Shown here one piece after another: positions 1-11,442 of a DNA stretch of 64,000 bases. Within the stretch, counting starts at the first letter, position 1. Each line of letters opens with the position of its first letter. The stretch is taken from NCBI GenBank assembly GCA_022605405.1, contig JABYQQ010000020.1:558001-622000 (forward strand), written 5' to 3'. The DNA comes from Earliella scabrosa. Its lineage: Eukaryota; Basidiomycota; Agaricomycetes; Polyporales; Polyporaceae. The translations under genes were made by a program, and so were the position numbers. The notes beneath the pieces are model-generated. The model ran no database searches. It saw nothing but the letters and a program-made list of their open reading frames with translations, and had not been told where the DNA came from.

Positions 1-2335
1 AATAACCCTTCCCCGAGCCTACCTCCTCGCCATCGGGGTAGACTGGTCCACGCCGCGGACCGATGACCCAGGTAGTCGCCATGCCCGCCTTCAGGGCCGC
101 ACGGAGTGCCTGCACCTCCCCGAGGTTGAAGCCGTCGGCGAGGAGAATCGCGATGCGGCGCGACTTGATCGTGGGCTCCTTGGGCGCGAAGCCGAGCTGA
201 GAGAGCTTCGAAGAGGCTTGCCCACGGTTCTCGGGCTTGTCGGGAATGACGCCGCCGACGTTGATGGCGACTTGCTTTGCGAGGTTGAAGTCGATGTTGT
301 TCAGGAGCTTCGTGTAGGTCTCGTACACGAGGGGCTCATCGCAGTGACTAAGCTCAAACGTGAAGGCGTTGACGACATGTGCTTTCTCGTAATCGGTTAG
401 GGAGTTATAGAAGAGTTGGGCCTGATTGTAGTGCTCCTGGAACTTCGCGCTGCGGAGCCGCTGCTTGATTGCCTGGACCTTCTGCGGGAATCTGCACGCC
501 AAGTCAGTATGAGCAATCGTAGATGTGCTCTGAGCACTCAAGAACACGAATTTGCGCACTCTGAGAAACCACCTTCTATTGCGTGGACCGGTGGAGCAAC
601 CGAGTGCCTGTTGGGCCAATAGTTCAAGCCCTTATGGATCCTGTGCTGCATGGCGCCGTCCCGGTTGAAGTTCATGACGGGACATACAGGACGGTTAATG
701 GGAAGTTGCTCCCAGTTGACTCCGAGACGGGAGAGCTGAGTATCGAAGTATGAGAAGTTCCGACCTTGGAGGAGAGGGTCGTCACTGAAGCCGATGCCAG
801 GAACAACGTGGGAGGTGCAGAACGCGACCTGTTCTGTCTCCGGGAAGAACTCGTCGACCATACGGTTGAGCACCATCTCGCCGATGATCTCCACGGGGAC
901 TAGCTCCTCCGGCCAGACCTTGGTAGCATCAAGGATGTCGAAGTCGAAGTCGTTCTCCCGAGCCTCGGGGATGACTTGAATGCCGAAGTAATACTTCGGG
1001 AATGCGCCAGACGTGATAGCCTCTTCCAAATCCTTGCGATGGAAGTCTAAACAACACGGTATGGGTGAACGCCGTAGCATACGACAGCGTTGATCAGCGT
1101 ACCAGGGTCCTGTCCTGCGATCTTGAGGGCTTCATCCCACACCAAGCTGTGGACACCAAGCTCGGGTATCCAGTGGAATTTCACGAAAAACCGTTCTCTC
1201 TGGGCATTCATCAAAGTGACTGGCTATCTCGGTCATCATCCCCAGAATCGGCCGAGGGAGTATCAGCACTCACAGGTGTTCACTCCGAAGCCCTGCATCA
1301 TGCGGTAGGATCGAGGAATCGCTCGATCGGACATGGCCCACATTACCATGTGGGCGGCTTGAGGTCAGAAGTATGACGCGTTAGCATGATTGATATGGTA
1401 GTAACAAGCCATGCGTACACTCGGACTGGAGGCCGACAAAGTCCCAGAAGTTGTTATGAGCAGTCTGCGCAGTGGGAACCTCGTTATGGGGCTCAGGCTT
1501 GACAGCATGCACGAAATCGGGGAACTTGATGGCGTCTTGAATGAAGAATACAGGGATGTTATTGCCGACGAGGTCCCAGTTTCCTTCGTTGGTGTAGAAT
1601 TTAGTCGCGAAACCCCGAACGTCGCGAACCGTATCCTAAGTCAGGTAGGTTGTGGACACCACATGTACGCATCACAGAGAGAGATGTACGCACTGCGCTA
1701 CCACGAGGACCCTGTACGGTACTGAAGCGGACGAACGTGGGTGTGATCCGGGATGCATCGGTCAACACCGGCGCATACGTGTACTTGGTCGCCGTATCAT
1801 CGTAAACCTTAAAGTATCGACGATGAGATGCAAGACGATACATGGACTCTGCTGAGCTCACCTTGAAGTAGCCGTGCGCTCCGGTCCCGCGGGCATGGAC
1901 CACACGCTAGATCCATGATGGAGGTCGGCATATCGTAACGACACAAAGCATTAGAGCGTACGGACCTCCGGGATTCGTTCGTGGTCAAATCGCATAATCT
2001 TCTCTCGAGCAATCTGTCGGGAAGGTGATACGTATGGCCTTACATCAATCATGATGTTCGCAACCATACCTGGTCTTCGAGGAGAGCAGGACCAGGGCTC
2101 GCACCATTCGATGCGCGAAGCCTGGAGTCATCGTCAGGTTCCCATGTGAAGCATACACGGGTTCAGGCACTCGCCAGTTATCAGTGTCGGAGATGAAGAC
2201 GCCGTGGTCGGTCGTCATTCCTTTGGTAGGCTTCTTCCTTGGGTCCAAGGTCGCCTTCTGAAGGTCGGAGACCTTGGCGGTTTGTCCTGTGATAGATGTG
2301 AAGGCCTCTTTGACGGAACCAATGGCGGAAGACAT
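1..2335 (-). CDS. large-subunit (clade 2 type) catalase, 3' truncated by window edge
   Basis: Heme catalase that turns hydrogen peroxide into water and oxygen. Read on the minus strand from ATG 2335. The N-terminus has [14 protein letters not shown], then a short exon ending GPALLEDQ, then [14 protein letters not shown], then [14 protein letters not shown] with the distal histidine. [20 protein letters not shown] and [18 protein letters not shown] follow, with the catalytic asparagine, then [10 protein letters not shown]. The proximal heme stretch is [12 protein letters not shown], with the tyrosine ligand. MNFNRDGAM and NYWPNRH close the core. The remainder ([20 protein letters not shown]) is the flavodoxin/DJ-1-like C-terminal domain found only in the roughly 700-residue large-subunit enzymes; the window cuts it. 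At least eight short introns have good GT..AG ends, for example after GPRGSA and after GAHGYFK. All exons join in frame, so the gene looks intact. It is divergent from the phosphatase gene at 3099. Confidence 0.95.
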
Positions 2336-2902
2336 GATGGAGAGTACGAGGATGAAATCAGGGAAGCAAGGAGGGATTCATGGCCGGGGTTTTAATATGG
2401 ACGGGCCGGGTGTAGGGAATCACTTCACGCTAGGTGCGCGACGTCACTCTGGCATCATTCGTCCCAAAGGTGAGGATCTAAAGGCAAACCGTTAGTTCTG
2501 GAGTTGGAGAATCACTCGCCTATGACGCCATGCCTAGTTCACGACCTACTTAGTATCCACACATATTTCCGGTGCATCTCGGTACTCTGGAAGGCCCTGG
2601 TTCGTGCTTTCTGACCCACGAGCATTGTTCCTAAAGATTGAAGATTGTGTTTCATATGGTGCCATAGTGTGGAGCTCGGGTCATGGCGGTATGGTGGGAC
2701 TCGGGTTTTTGTACCCGATCATGTTAGTAGATGATTACATACACAGACACAGAAGCTCGACCTGCCAGCTGTCAGGGTAACACCCACTGCAATATCGACG
2801 ATAGTGAGTGAGAGCAAGTTTTTGAATGCCACAACTGAGAGCTGGGAAGTAAGTCCACAGAATCAGCAACACCTTATAAGCAAGCTGGGTAAATGAAGCA
2901 AG

Positions 2903-2983
2903 TCTCTGTTAGTATATCGGTTAGTACACGCGCCTGTCATGAATTGACCGCGCGAAAGCGGGGTTCGACTCCCCGACAGAGAG
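2903..2983 (+). tRNA. tRNA-Asp (GTC) with a 9-nt intron
   Basis: A full cloverleaf can be drawn. The acceptor stem TCTCTGT (2903-2909) pairs perfectly with ACAGAGA (2976-2982), with discriminator G at 2983. The D-arm is GTA..TAC. The anticodon stem CGCGC (2929-2933) pairs with GCGCG (2950-2954). The loop is CT-GTC-A with anticodon GTC at 2936-2938. The T-arm CGGGG/CCCCG encloses TTCGACT. Between position 37 and the 3' half of the loop lie nine extra bases (2940-2948), the canonical site for nuclear tRNA introns, so the mature tRNA is 72 nt. The sequence also fits the A box (TTAGTATATCGG) and B box (GGTTCGACTCC). It lies 116 bp upstream of the phosphatase start codon on the same strand. Confidence 0.93.
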
Positions 2984-2989
2984 CTTCTC

Positions 2990-2994
2990 TTTTT
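2990..2994 (+). terminator. RNA polymerase III terminator of tRNA-Asp
   Basis: A run of five T residues seven bases after the discriminator base, the usual Pol III stop signal. Confidence 0.7.
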
Positions 2995-3098
2995 CCCCTG
3001 AGGCTTCTCTCGACACAACTCCCAATCAAGCAAACCGTCACTGTCTTCCATGCTACCTGTTTCCTGAATCTCTAGTCAGAGCTCGCAGGACGGCCCTC

Positions 3099-5600
3099 AT
3101 GGCTTTCTCATTGTTCCGACTGGCTCGTTTCCTTCGCTCCATCTTCGTGCCCACCGCGTCCATCGTTGCATTCTCTTGCTTGCTCACATTCGTATTCGTG
3201 CTCTATCAACCAACGCCCGGACCCGGCAGCATTCAGAAGCTGGGATGGCAGTCTTGGGAAGTCGTCGAAGAATCCTCCGGACGGTCAGGGCCATCTCAAG
3301 TCTTGGGGACACCAAACACCGGGTCGGGGAGCGCAGGGAGTGATGCTGGCAGTGTGCCGGAGGGCGTGGATTGGTGGAATGTGACCACTGGGACAGAAAC
3401 ATTTGACACGGCAAGTCTTCCTCTGGACGTATGGGACCCGCTTATGCAGCATGATACCGGCCGTACGTCTCTCTCATCATGGACACCGCGAGTGAAGCTA
3501 AACACGCTCAGTCTCCGAGATACACATCACTGAATGTATGTTCGACCCATGGTTCGTGCCCTCGGTAGCAGCGGATCTCTGCTACCCGCCGTCGACGAAG
3601 GAAGAAGATGCGCACAAGGGGAAGTGGGTCCGCGTCGAGCGCAACCTCAAGGAGCAAGTGAGCATGAAGAGTCTGGTGCGTCTCGTCCTCGTCGGGTCTG
3701 GAACTGTTGTGTGCTGAGCAGTGGCACGCTATAGAATATGTACTACCGCCGCACACGACGGCATGATATCCCACTCGTCACCGACCTGCTCATACTTCCC
3801 GACAAGGAGTCTCCATCGCCGTTTAGCCCCGCTTGGCGCAAGGTCGCGCACCCAATCAGCCCGGATGGGCAGAAGCGTTACCTCTGGTACAAGACAGAGA
3901 AGACATGGCGGGAGATGACCGAGGCGGAACGCAAGAACAACATCGTCACTGAGATTGACGTGCTTTTCGGCAAGGACGAGCCCTGGTATGGGTTCAACAA
4001 GGTCGAGCATGCCGCGTACGATGGTGTCGGGCGCGCAGAGCCAGTATGGGTCACATACCGGAAGGGTATCAAACGTGAGTATATGCGCCTTCTATGTCTT
4101 GCAGAACCTGATTGATTTCTGTAGCCGCTCCTCGCGCCCCTCCTCTGCACTTCTCTCATGATGGCAGGTTCAAGATCATGCAAGTCGCAGACCTCCACTA
4201 CTCCGTCAGCGTTGGAACGTGTAGAGACACGGCTACCCCTTGCACAGGATCCGATAACCTCACCAACACCCTGTTGGGACGTATGCTCGACATAGAGAAA
4301 CCAGATCTGGTTGTCTTCACCGGGGACCAGCTGAATGGGCAGACGACGACATGGGATGGACCTTCAGTGCTCGCTAAGTTCGCAAGGGCGGTTACCGAGC
4401 GCGGCATTCCTTGGGCTGCTGTGTTTGGGAATCATGACGACGAGGATGGGATTTCTCGGGCGGCACAAGTCAAGTACATGCAGGGCTTACCATACAGTCT
4501 GGTAGAGCGGGGACCCAAAGACGTACACGGTGTTGGGAACTACGTGCTCAAAGTCTGGAGCGCTGACCGGTACGTTTGTAGCCGTCTTCCGCCGTGTTGG
4601 CGTCTCAATGAGAACCCGCAGGTCCAAGACCCAATTGCTCACCCTCTACTTCCTGGACTCGGGCGCATACTACAATCCCACCTGGGATTGGTTCGGTATC
4701 CTCCGTGCGACCGACTACGACTACCTCCGTCAGGATCAAATAGACTGGTTCCTGCAGGAGTCCTGTATGTTGTACTCAAACTCATGGGGTCTGAGTGGGA
4801 GCTCACTCGTTCCCAGCATCGATAGACGCGATTGAGCGTCCGTTCACCCCAGACGGGGCTAAGGACCTTGGCAGTATCTGGGAACGTCAAGCAGGCAACC
4901 AGGTTCTCCCCGGCTCACGACGCCTTGCGAAGCCCAACGCGCTCATGTTCTTCCATATACCCCTGTGAGTTCCGTCCGCCGCTGGCCGTCTGTGTCTGCG
5001 TCTGCTTATCGGGGCGCGTATCGTAGACAAGAGAGCGAGTCGGCAGCCGATATCGACCCGGCGACTGGCAAGCCGCTCGACGTTGGGCAGCATGGCTTGG
5101 AAGAGAGCGGCGCGTCCAAGCAATCGGCAGGCTTTTTCCACAAGGGCATTCTCCAAGCACTTGAGAGTGATCATCGTGCGAGCGGGAGCGCGCCCGAAGT
5201 GAAGGTGGTCGCGAACGGGCATTCTCATAGTACGTGATCGGTGTCTTTGCAAAATTTGAGGCCCGTGTCCTGTGCTGACAGGAGCAATGCACACTCCAGT
5301 AACGGAGAATTGCCGGCGCGTTAAGGGCATCTGGCTGTGCTTCGGTGGCGGAGGGTACGTAGGCTGGTGGACTTGTACACGTTCGGGGTGAACGTTGATG
5401 CTGACGGCTCGCGCGCTTGTGCCTTCAGGTCCTACTCTGGGTACGGCAAGATTGGCTTCGACCGTCGGTTCCGGATATACGACATCTCAGACTTCGGAGA
5501 GACCATCCGGACGTACAAGCGAACGGAGTCGGACGATATCATCGATGACATGATACTCGCAGGCAGGGGTGCCCCGTCGCCCTACGAGGGTGTCGTGTGA
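3099..5600 (+). CDS. calcineurin-like metallophosphoesterase, DCR2/SIA1-like
   Basis: Predicted metal-dependent phosphatase of the family that includes yeast Dcr2. ATG 3099 opens a membrane-anchor segment of about 25 residues (SIVAFSCLLTFVFVLY), so it probably sits in a secretory or vacuolar membrane with the catalytic part luminal. After a variable region come SEIHITECMFDPWFVP and a block ending WVTYRKG. The catalytic domain then shows each metal-site motif in order: FKIMQVADLHYS, VVFTGDQLNG, FGNHDDED, and in the last third FFHIP and NGHSH. YSGYGKIGFDRRFRIYD ends the fold. Stop is TGA 5598-5600. The coding frame is split by about nine introns (for example after KEQ, YRKGIKR, WSAD, FFHIPL, NGHSH and GGGG), all with normal ends. 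No break was seen. The yeast protein is tied to Sic1 dephosphorylation and the unfolded protein response; whether that holds here is unknown. Confidence 0.9.
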
Positions 5601-6407
5601 ATGACATCGTCGACAGGTAGAATGATGGCTGTGGATGGAACGGGTGTATTATAGAGTCATCGGACGGACTGCAGAGTAGGGTTGCGTCAGGTATGCGTTT
5701 GCTATCGTGTGTATGGGTGACCTAATTTGCGGCGTTCCACCATGCTGAGACTCATGTCGGAAGTCTGACCCCTCACCGCGGCTTCAGCGGCTGCAGCAAG
5801 TGGTAAGTGTCTTGCGTGCTAGTGTCCATCGTCATGTGGCTGATTCCTGTGAACCACATTTAGCTTCTTTCCTGACCTCTTGACCGATGTTGTTCGGTTG
5901 CGGGCATTGCATTACTGAGCGCACTGACGTGCCTTGGTGGCACGATCTTGTGCCGCGGTGAAGACGGGAACGTCTGTTGCATGAGCGCGCTCAGGCTGTT
6001 CAGTGCCTGATGAGGGTAGTGGATTACTGGAAGAAGTTCTCATCGGGGTCTGTCCCAGCGGCAGAAGCGTTCCACCACTTCCAAGTGACATCGGTCTGAC
6101 GCTTCAAATTCACTTCTTAAGGATATCTCTCGGTTAAGCTTGGGCAAATGCGAGATTATCGTGGTGTCACTGTATGTCGGACGAGTATCACACGCAAATT
6201 TCCTAGTGAGTGTTCGTCTGAACTCCTCGGATACTGAGATATGTGATCCACAGATTGAACCCACAGCCTGTCGCTGCTCTTGGAAGCTGCTATATGTATA
6301 CATTCCATTCCGCCCTGTCTTAACTCACTCCATGCAGGCGCTACCGCTACCGGGAGAAGCCCGTTCGTTTTTTTTGCTTCGCAGAAGCGCCCCGTGAGCG
6401 TACCGAA
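5601..6407. other. intergenic, no gene recognised
   Basis: About 800 bp between the phosphatase stop and the P450 promoter. Only short shadow ORFs are present. No repeat, RNA or protein motif was seen. Confidence 0.6.
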
Positions 6408-6415
6408 TATATAAA
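6408..6415 (+). promoter_or_regulatory. TATA box of the first P450 gene
   Basis: TATATAAA lies 47 bp before the ATG at 6462. A possible ATG at 6423 is only 8 bp from the box, too close to be transcribed as a start. This supports 6462 as the real start codon. Confidence 0.55.
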
Positions 6416-6461
6416 TGCATCGTTGTACGCCAGTCGAAGGCAGCATCGACTGCACAAAGTC

Positions 6462-8525
6462 ATGTTCAGCTTTTCTCCTGTTCTTGTTTGGCTGTGGGTC
6501 GTGCTCATCGGAGCAGGATGCCTACATTCGTGGGTCCTCGCACGAAGACGCGCCTCTCGCCTACCTCCGGGACCAGCGCCGCTGCCTCTCATCGGCAACG
6601 CGCTCGACTTCCCACGACAACACTTGGGCCTGGAGTTTCTGAAAATGACCAAGAGATACGGTACGTATTCTATTGACTGCGAGTCGGCAGCGACTCCGCT
6701 CGTCAGGATCTAGAAGCTCATCGTTGGCTCCGGTAGGCGATGTGGTGTACCTCAACGTGCTCGGAAAGGAGATCATCCTTCTCGGATCGTCGAAGGCTGC
6801 CTATGATCTCCTGGACAGGAGCTCCGCGAATTACTCCGATCGCCCGGTTTCCGTCATGGTCCAGCTGTAAGCTTGTTCATGTTTGTGTTTCGTATTGTCG
6901 CGCATGATGTTGATATTATCATCAGAGTTGGGTTTGACTGGCTCATGCCCCTCATGAATTACTGCGCAGAGTGGCGTAACCAGCGTCGCGCCCTCCATCA
7001 GGTTCTTAATCGTGATGCTGTTGCACAATACCGCGATATCCAGTTCAAAGTCACGCGGGACCTGATGCGGAACCTTCTTGATACTCCCCACGATCTTGCA
7101 CTGCACCTCCGGTTGTGAGTGCGTCTGGTCCAATTCAGTAGTGAAGTCGTGATGATCCACAAATTCTCATTTGCAGTGCCTTCGCCTCGGCATTGATGCG
7201 CATCATATACGGCCTCGACCTCCACGAGCGAAGTGATCAGTACTTCAAGATGGCCGAACGCATGGGTGAAGTTGGGGAAGAGATTGTGGTCCCGGGGCGC
7301 TTCTATGTAGAGGCATTGCCGCTACTTCGATTCATGCCCGCATGGTTTCCTGGTGGTAGTTTTAAACGGTTCGCTGCCGAAGCCAAGCGGGACATCCGCT
7401 TTGCGGTTGATCATTTGTTCGATACAGCGAGAGCTGCCATGGTTCGTCACCATTTCTGTTCCAAAAGCATGTGTTCAATTGTCGGGCGGTGAATTGACAG
7501 GATCAAGGCGTCGCTAAGGAATCTTTCATTACCCGACTCCTGGATGGAACCACCCTTCACGAGAACGGCGGCGAAGCCGCAGAAGCTCATCTGGTCTGCA
7601 GAGATTTGGCAGCGTCGTCATACGTCGGTGAGTGAAGATTGCTCGATGCAATGGAGCGTTAACCCGAATGAAGTTCATAGCGGGAGTAGACACGGTGAGT
7701 AAATGATGTCTCAATATACGTTCTTCTGATGTATGTTCTAGACAAATGCGACCATCGAGGCATTCTTCCTCGCCATGGCTCTCTTTCCGGAAGTCCAGCA
7801 GAAAGCACAAGCGGAATTAGACGCAGTCGTCGGTATGGAGCGCTTGCCCGAATATTCCGACCGCCCATCGCTGCCGTACGTGAGTGCGCTGATTAAAGAA
7901 TTGCTACGGTGGCATGTGGCAGCCCCTATCGGAGTACCTCACCGAGTTGTCGCGGATGATGTATACAATGGGTTCCTCATTCCGGCAGGAGCAACAATTT
8001 TCGTGAATGCATGGTGGGTAGCCGTATCTCCACTTCAGGGCCGCGACTCACACATGATGTGCCGGCGTTCAAGGGCGCTGTCACGGGATGCCGTTAGCTA
8101 TCCCGATCCCGAGGCCTTCCAACCCGAACGCTTTCTGAAGAATGGAATGTTGCACGTCGAAGGGAAGGATCCCGCAGAGTTTACGTTCGGATTCGGGCGA
8201 AGGTGGTTTTCCCCCTAACTTGTCAATATCGTCTGACCACCATGCAGCAGAGTCTGCCCGGGGCGGTTCTTCGCCGAAGAATCGCTCTTCATACTCTGTG
8301 CTTCTGTTTTGGCAGTCTTTCACATCGACGCGCCCATTACTGAGGCAGGTGAGCGCGTGAAGGTTATATATAACGTCACAACGAACGCCGCCGTCTCGTG
8401 AGTCGTGACATATTGCGCGTTCAATGCTGGTTCCTAACACCCAGATGAGGCATGCTTTTATGTACAAGTACGCCGTCAGGCGGCGCCCATTTGTGTCGGA
8501 GCAGCTCATCCGAGAGGTTAGTTGA
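6462..8525 (+). CDS. cytochrome P450 monooxygenase (tandem copy 1)
   Basis: Microsomal class II P450. ATG 6462 opens an N-terminal anchor (VLVWLWVVLIGAGCLHSWVL), then basic residues and the hinge LPPGPAPLPLIGN. Landmarks in order: SANYSDRP; the C-helix AEWRNQRRALHQ; the I-helix AGVDTTNATIEAF, assembled across two introns; the K-helix ELLRW, giving ExxR; NAW|ALSRD; PEAFQPERFL; and the heme loop FGFGRRVCPGRFFAEES with the cysteine ligand. Nine introns were placed. The last acceptor is ATGAG|G rather than the nearer CACCCAG: only that choice gives a C-terminus (HAFMYKYAVRRR) that aligns with copy 2 and stops at TGA 8525. Substrate is unknown. The anchor-proline-hinge layout and sequence resemble the large multicopy P450 families of wood-decay fungi, often acting on xenobiotics or secondary metabolites; that role is inference. 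Confidence 0.92.
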
Positions 8526-9370
8526 TCCTCTTGGATAAGAATCCCATTCTAACGAGTCTCCTAGTTGTAATGACGTATGGAGCAACTATATCTCCCAGCC
8601 TCGTTCGAGTTCTACTTCCCCGCCCACTATCGGGACAAGTATACATGTATAGATGCTATCTATCTGGCTATTACGTCCCCGTTGGGCTCGGATGCGACCG
8701 GTATCACATTCTCGACCGCCCCATCCTCACCACGGCGTACTTTCGCCAAATCGTGCCTCAGGGTCAACTATGGCGGCGATCGATAGGCTAAGATGACGCT
8801 TTGAGCCCCGTTTCCAGCTCCGTAGAGAGGCTGGTGCCACTGACGAGCGCAGGCTGCACGAGTGCCAGCAGCGTCTGGCTCCCATAAGGTGCGGACTCTG
8901 GAGGCTCACCTAATCACTTCTAAGAGGCTTAGGGCCACCTCGGAATCATCATCGCGCGGTCTCTTTTACCAAAATAAGACCGCTCATAGTGATAGAGCTC
9001 AAGCGTTTTTGAAGCGGAGACTATTTCTCCTGGCGACGCTTTCGACTGTTCAGCAAGTGAGGTCCGATATTCACGGACGGAGAACCCCTCAACTCCACTA
9101 TATTGTCGTACGTCTTGCGCATTGCGGTATACTTACGAAATAACTCAGCCACGATGTCCGGACTAGGAGACATAATTGACTCGCCGCGCGGATAGGGTGT
9201 CGCCGCGCAAGCACGGTTGTCGTTCCCATGGCGCGTATTCGGTCGGGGAATCGCCGCCCGCAAGATTCCAGGATGTACGTTCGCTCATGTGTTTCCCTAC
9301 TTAAAGGCTGATGGGTGCCCGAGAAGCTCGGGACAACCCCCAGTCCACCTCTCTGCCCCAGACTTGCACG
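8526..9370. other. spacer between the tandem P450 genes
   Basis: About 845 bp with only short shadow ORFs. It holds the promoter of the second P450, but no clear TATA box was found. A TTAAAG string near 9302 is weak. Confidence 0.5.
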
Positions 9371-11442
9371 ATGTCTATGTCGGCCTCTACCTCACTGCCG
9401 TTCCTAGGGCTGGCCTTGTTGATTGGCTGGCTTCTCCTGCGAGACTATGTCTGGCGAAGACGTCTGCAGTTACCGCCAGGCCCCAAACCATGCCTCGTCT
9501 TGGGGAATGTTCTTGACATGCCACGAACGCATTTGGGACGCGAATTCCAGGAGATGTCGCGGAAGTTTGGTGAGCTACTTCTCGTTGTGCTACGACAGCT
9601 GATGGATCGAGTTTGAGTAACCTGTATTGCTAGGCGACCTTGTATATCTTGATTTCCTCGGGCAACCGATGATGATCGTGGGGTCCTACAAAGTGGCCCA
9701 CGAACTGTTGGACAGACGATCGGCGAACTACTCCAGCCGACCTACGTCGGTCATGATACGGTTGTACGTGCTGTGCCATCGTGCCGGTTATCCGTTGTTC
9801 ATGCAGGCGTCTACCGCAGAGCCGGGTTATCCTTCATCTCGGTCTTGAAGGAGTATGGATCCGAGTGGAGACAACATCGTCGGCTTCTTCACCAGTGGTT
9901 CAACTCGGAGGTCGTCGTACAACATCGGCCTGTACAGCTCAAGATCACACGCAATTTCCTGCGGGGAGTACTGAAGTCACCTTCAGATCTATATAGTCAG
10001 CTTAAGTTGTACGTGCTGCGTCTCTCCGCCTCTATACCGTGTTCTTACTGTGACGCGGAAATGTCTCTCAGCTCTTTCGCTGCAACTACCCTCCTCCTAG
10101 CATATGGTATCGAAGTCGTCGAGCCCGATAATGAGTACTACCACATGGTCGAGCGCATCTCTGCTATCGGCGAAGAGCTCACCGTTCCAGGCCGATATGC
10201 TGTGGACGCGATTCCCGTATTGGAACGGCTGCCGTCCTGGTTCCCTGGTGCAGGCTTCAAGAAGTATGCCGCCGAGGCAAAGCGGGAGATATCTGCTATA
10301 GTCGACAGGTTGCATGATGCGGCGAAGGTTGTGATGGTGCGTCATTGCAAACGTCGAATGTGGCAGGTCTGTTATCATGTGTTCGATGTCAGACCAGCGG
10401 GGTTGGAAAGCAGTCCGTGACGGGGAAGTCCCTGGACAAAGCGAAGTGTTTAGACGCTGCAGCGGCATCAGAAGTCGAACGGGTGTGTAAGCAAGTTACT
10501 GCAACCATTTATTCTGGTGCGTCATGCGGTCAAAATTCAGACCCCGGAGATTGATTAGGTCATGCGTAGCTGGGTCCGATACCGTACGTCTGTTGTGAGA
10601 ACAGATAGGCACTAAAGCCCAGCCCTTCCGCAGACGAACTCCGCCATGCAGGCCTTCTTTCTTGCCATGGCACTCTATCCAGAAATCCAGAAGAAGGCTC
10701 AGCAACAGCTCGATCAGGTTGTTGGCGGGCGTCGTCTTCCCGATTTCTCCGACCAACATGACTTGCCGTATGTGAATGCACTGGTGAAAGAGCTCCTCCG
10801 GTGGCATTGCGTGACGCCAATCGGTGTTCCACACTCTACAATAGCGGATGACCAGTATAATGGCTACTTCATCCCCGCAGGCTCAATCGTCACTCCCAAC
10901 ATTTGGTACGCACGTAGCAGATCAAGTGCTCTCGTTTCAGAGACTGACCCGAGCACTAAGGGCTATGTCTCGAGATCCTGAAACGTTCCCAGAGCCGGAA
11001 GAGTTCAAACCCGAACGGTTCCTCAATCAGAATGGACAGCTCGACATGAGCGGCACTGTAGACCCTATCAACTTTGTGTTCGGTTTCGGACGCAGGTGAG
11101 CCGTCGCATCTTATACTGTCATTCATAGTTATCACTCACTTGCGTCCGTATGGTTGCAGGATCTGCCCTGGACGCCACTTCGCCGAAGCGTCCCTGTTCA
11201 TACTCTGTGCTTCCGCATTGCACGCCTTCGACATCAGGCCGCCCGTGGATGAGAACGGTCATCCCGTGAGGATTATATACACGATGAGAGCAGATACGGT
11301 TGTCTCGTACGTGTTCCTTGGCTATGTCAATGACGATCACACTCATGCAGTATACAGGCATGCGGGGATGCACGAGTACATAATCAAACCACGCTCGTTG
11401 CAAGCAGAACGGCTTGTTCTGGATACTAGTGACTTATCTTGA
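9371..11442 (+). CDS. cytochrome P450 monooxygenase (tandem copy 2)
   Basis: Paralogue of the preceding P450 with the same nine intron positions. ATG 9371 opens an anchor (LPFLGLALLIGWLLLRDYVW), basic residues and LPPGPKPCLVLGN. Then come SANYSSRP, the C-helix SEWRQHRRLLHQ, and the I-helix AGSDTTNSAMQAF formed by joining three exons (introns after IYS and SDT). The K-helix is ELLRWH (ExxR). NIW|AMSRD, PEEFKPERFL and the heme loop FGFGRRICPGRHFAEASL follow. The C-terminus is HAGMHEYIIKPRSLQAERL, reached with acceptor TATACAG|G; stop TGA is at 11442. The stretch before the I-helix (about 10385-10510) is less conserved than the rest but still open. A 190-bp piece of this gene recurs at 56591. 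It is probably a functional microsomal oxygenase; the substrate is unknown. Confidence 0.92.

Noticed and set aside
1065..2335. Catalase seemed broken into frame-shifted pieces
   Set aside because: Each break coincides with a short intron with GT..AG ends, and the joined exons give every expected catalase motif in order.
9773..10554. Possible premature stops breaking P450 copy 2 near 10388 and 10551
   Set aside because: Both stops fall in introns once the junctions VVM|T, IYS|A and SDT|T are used. The I-helix AGSDTTN is then complete, so the gene is not a pseudogene.
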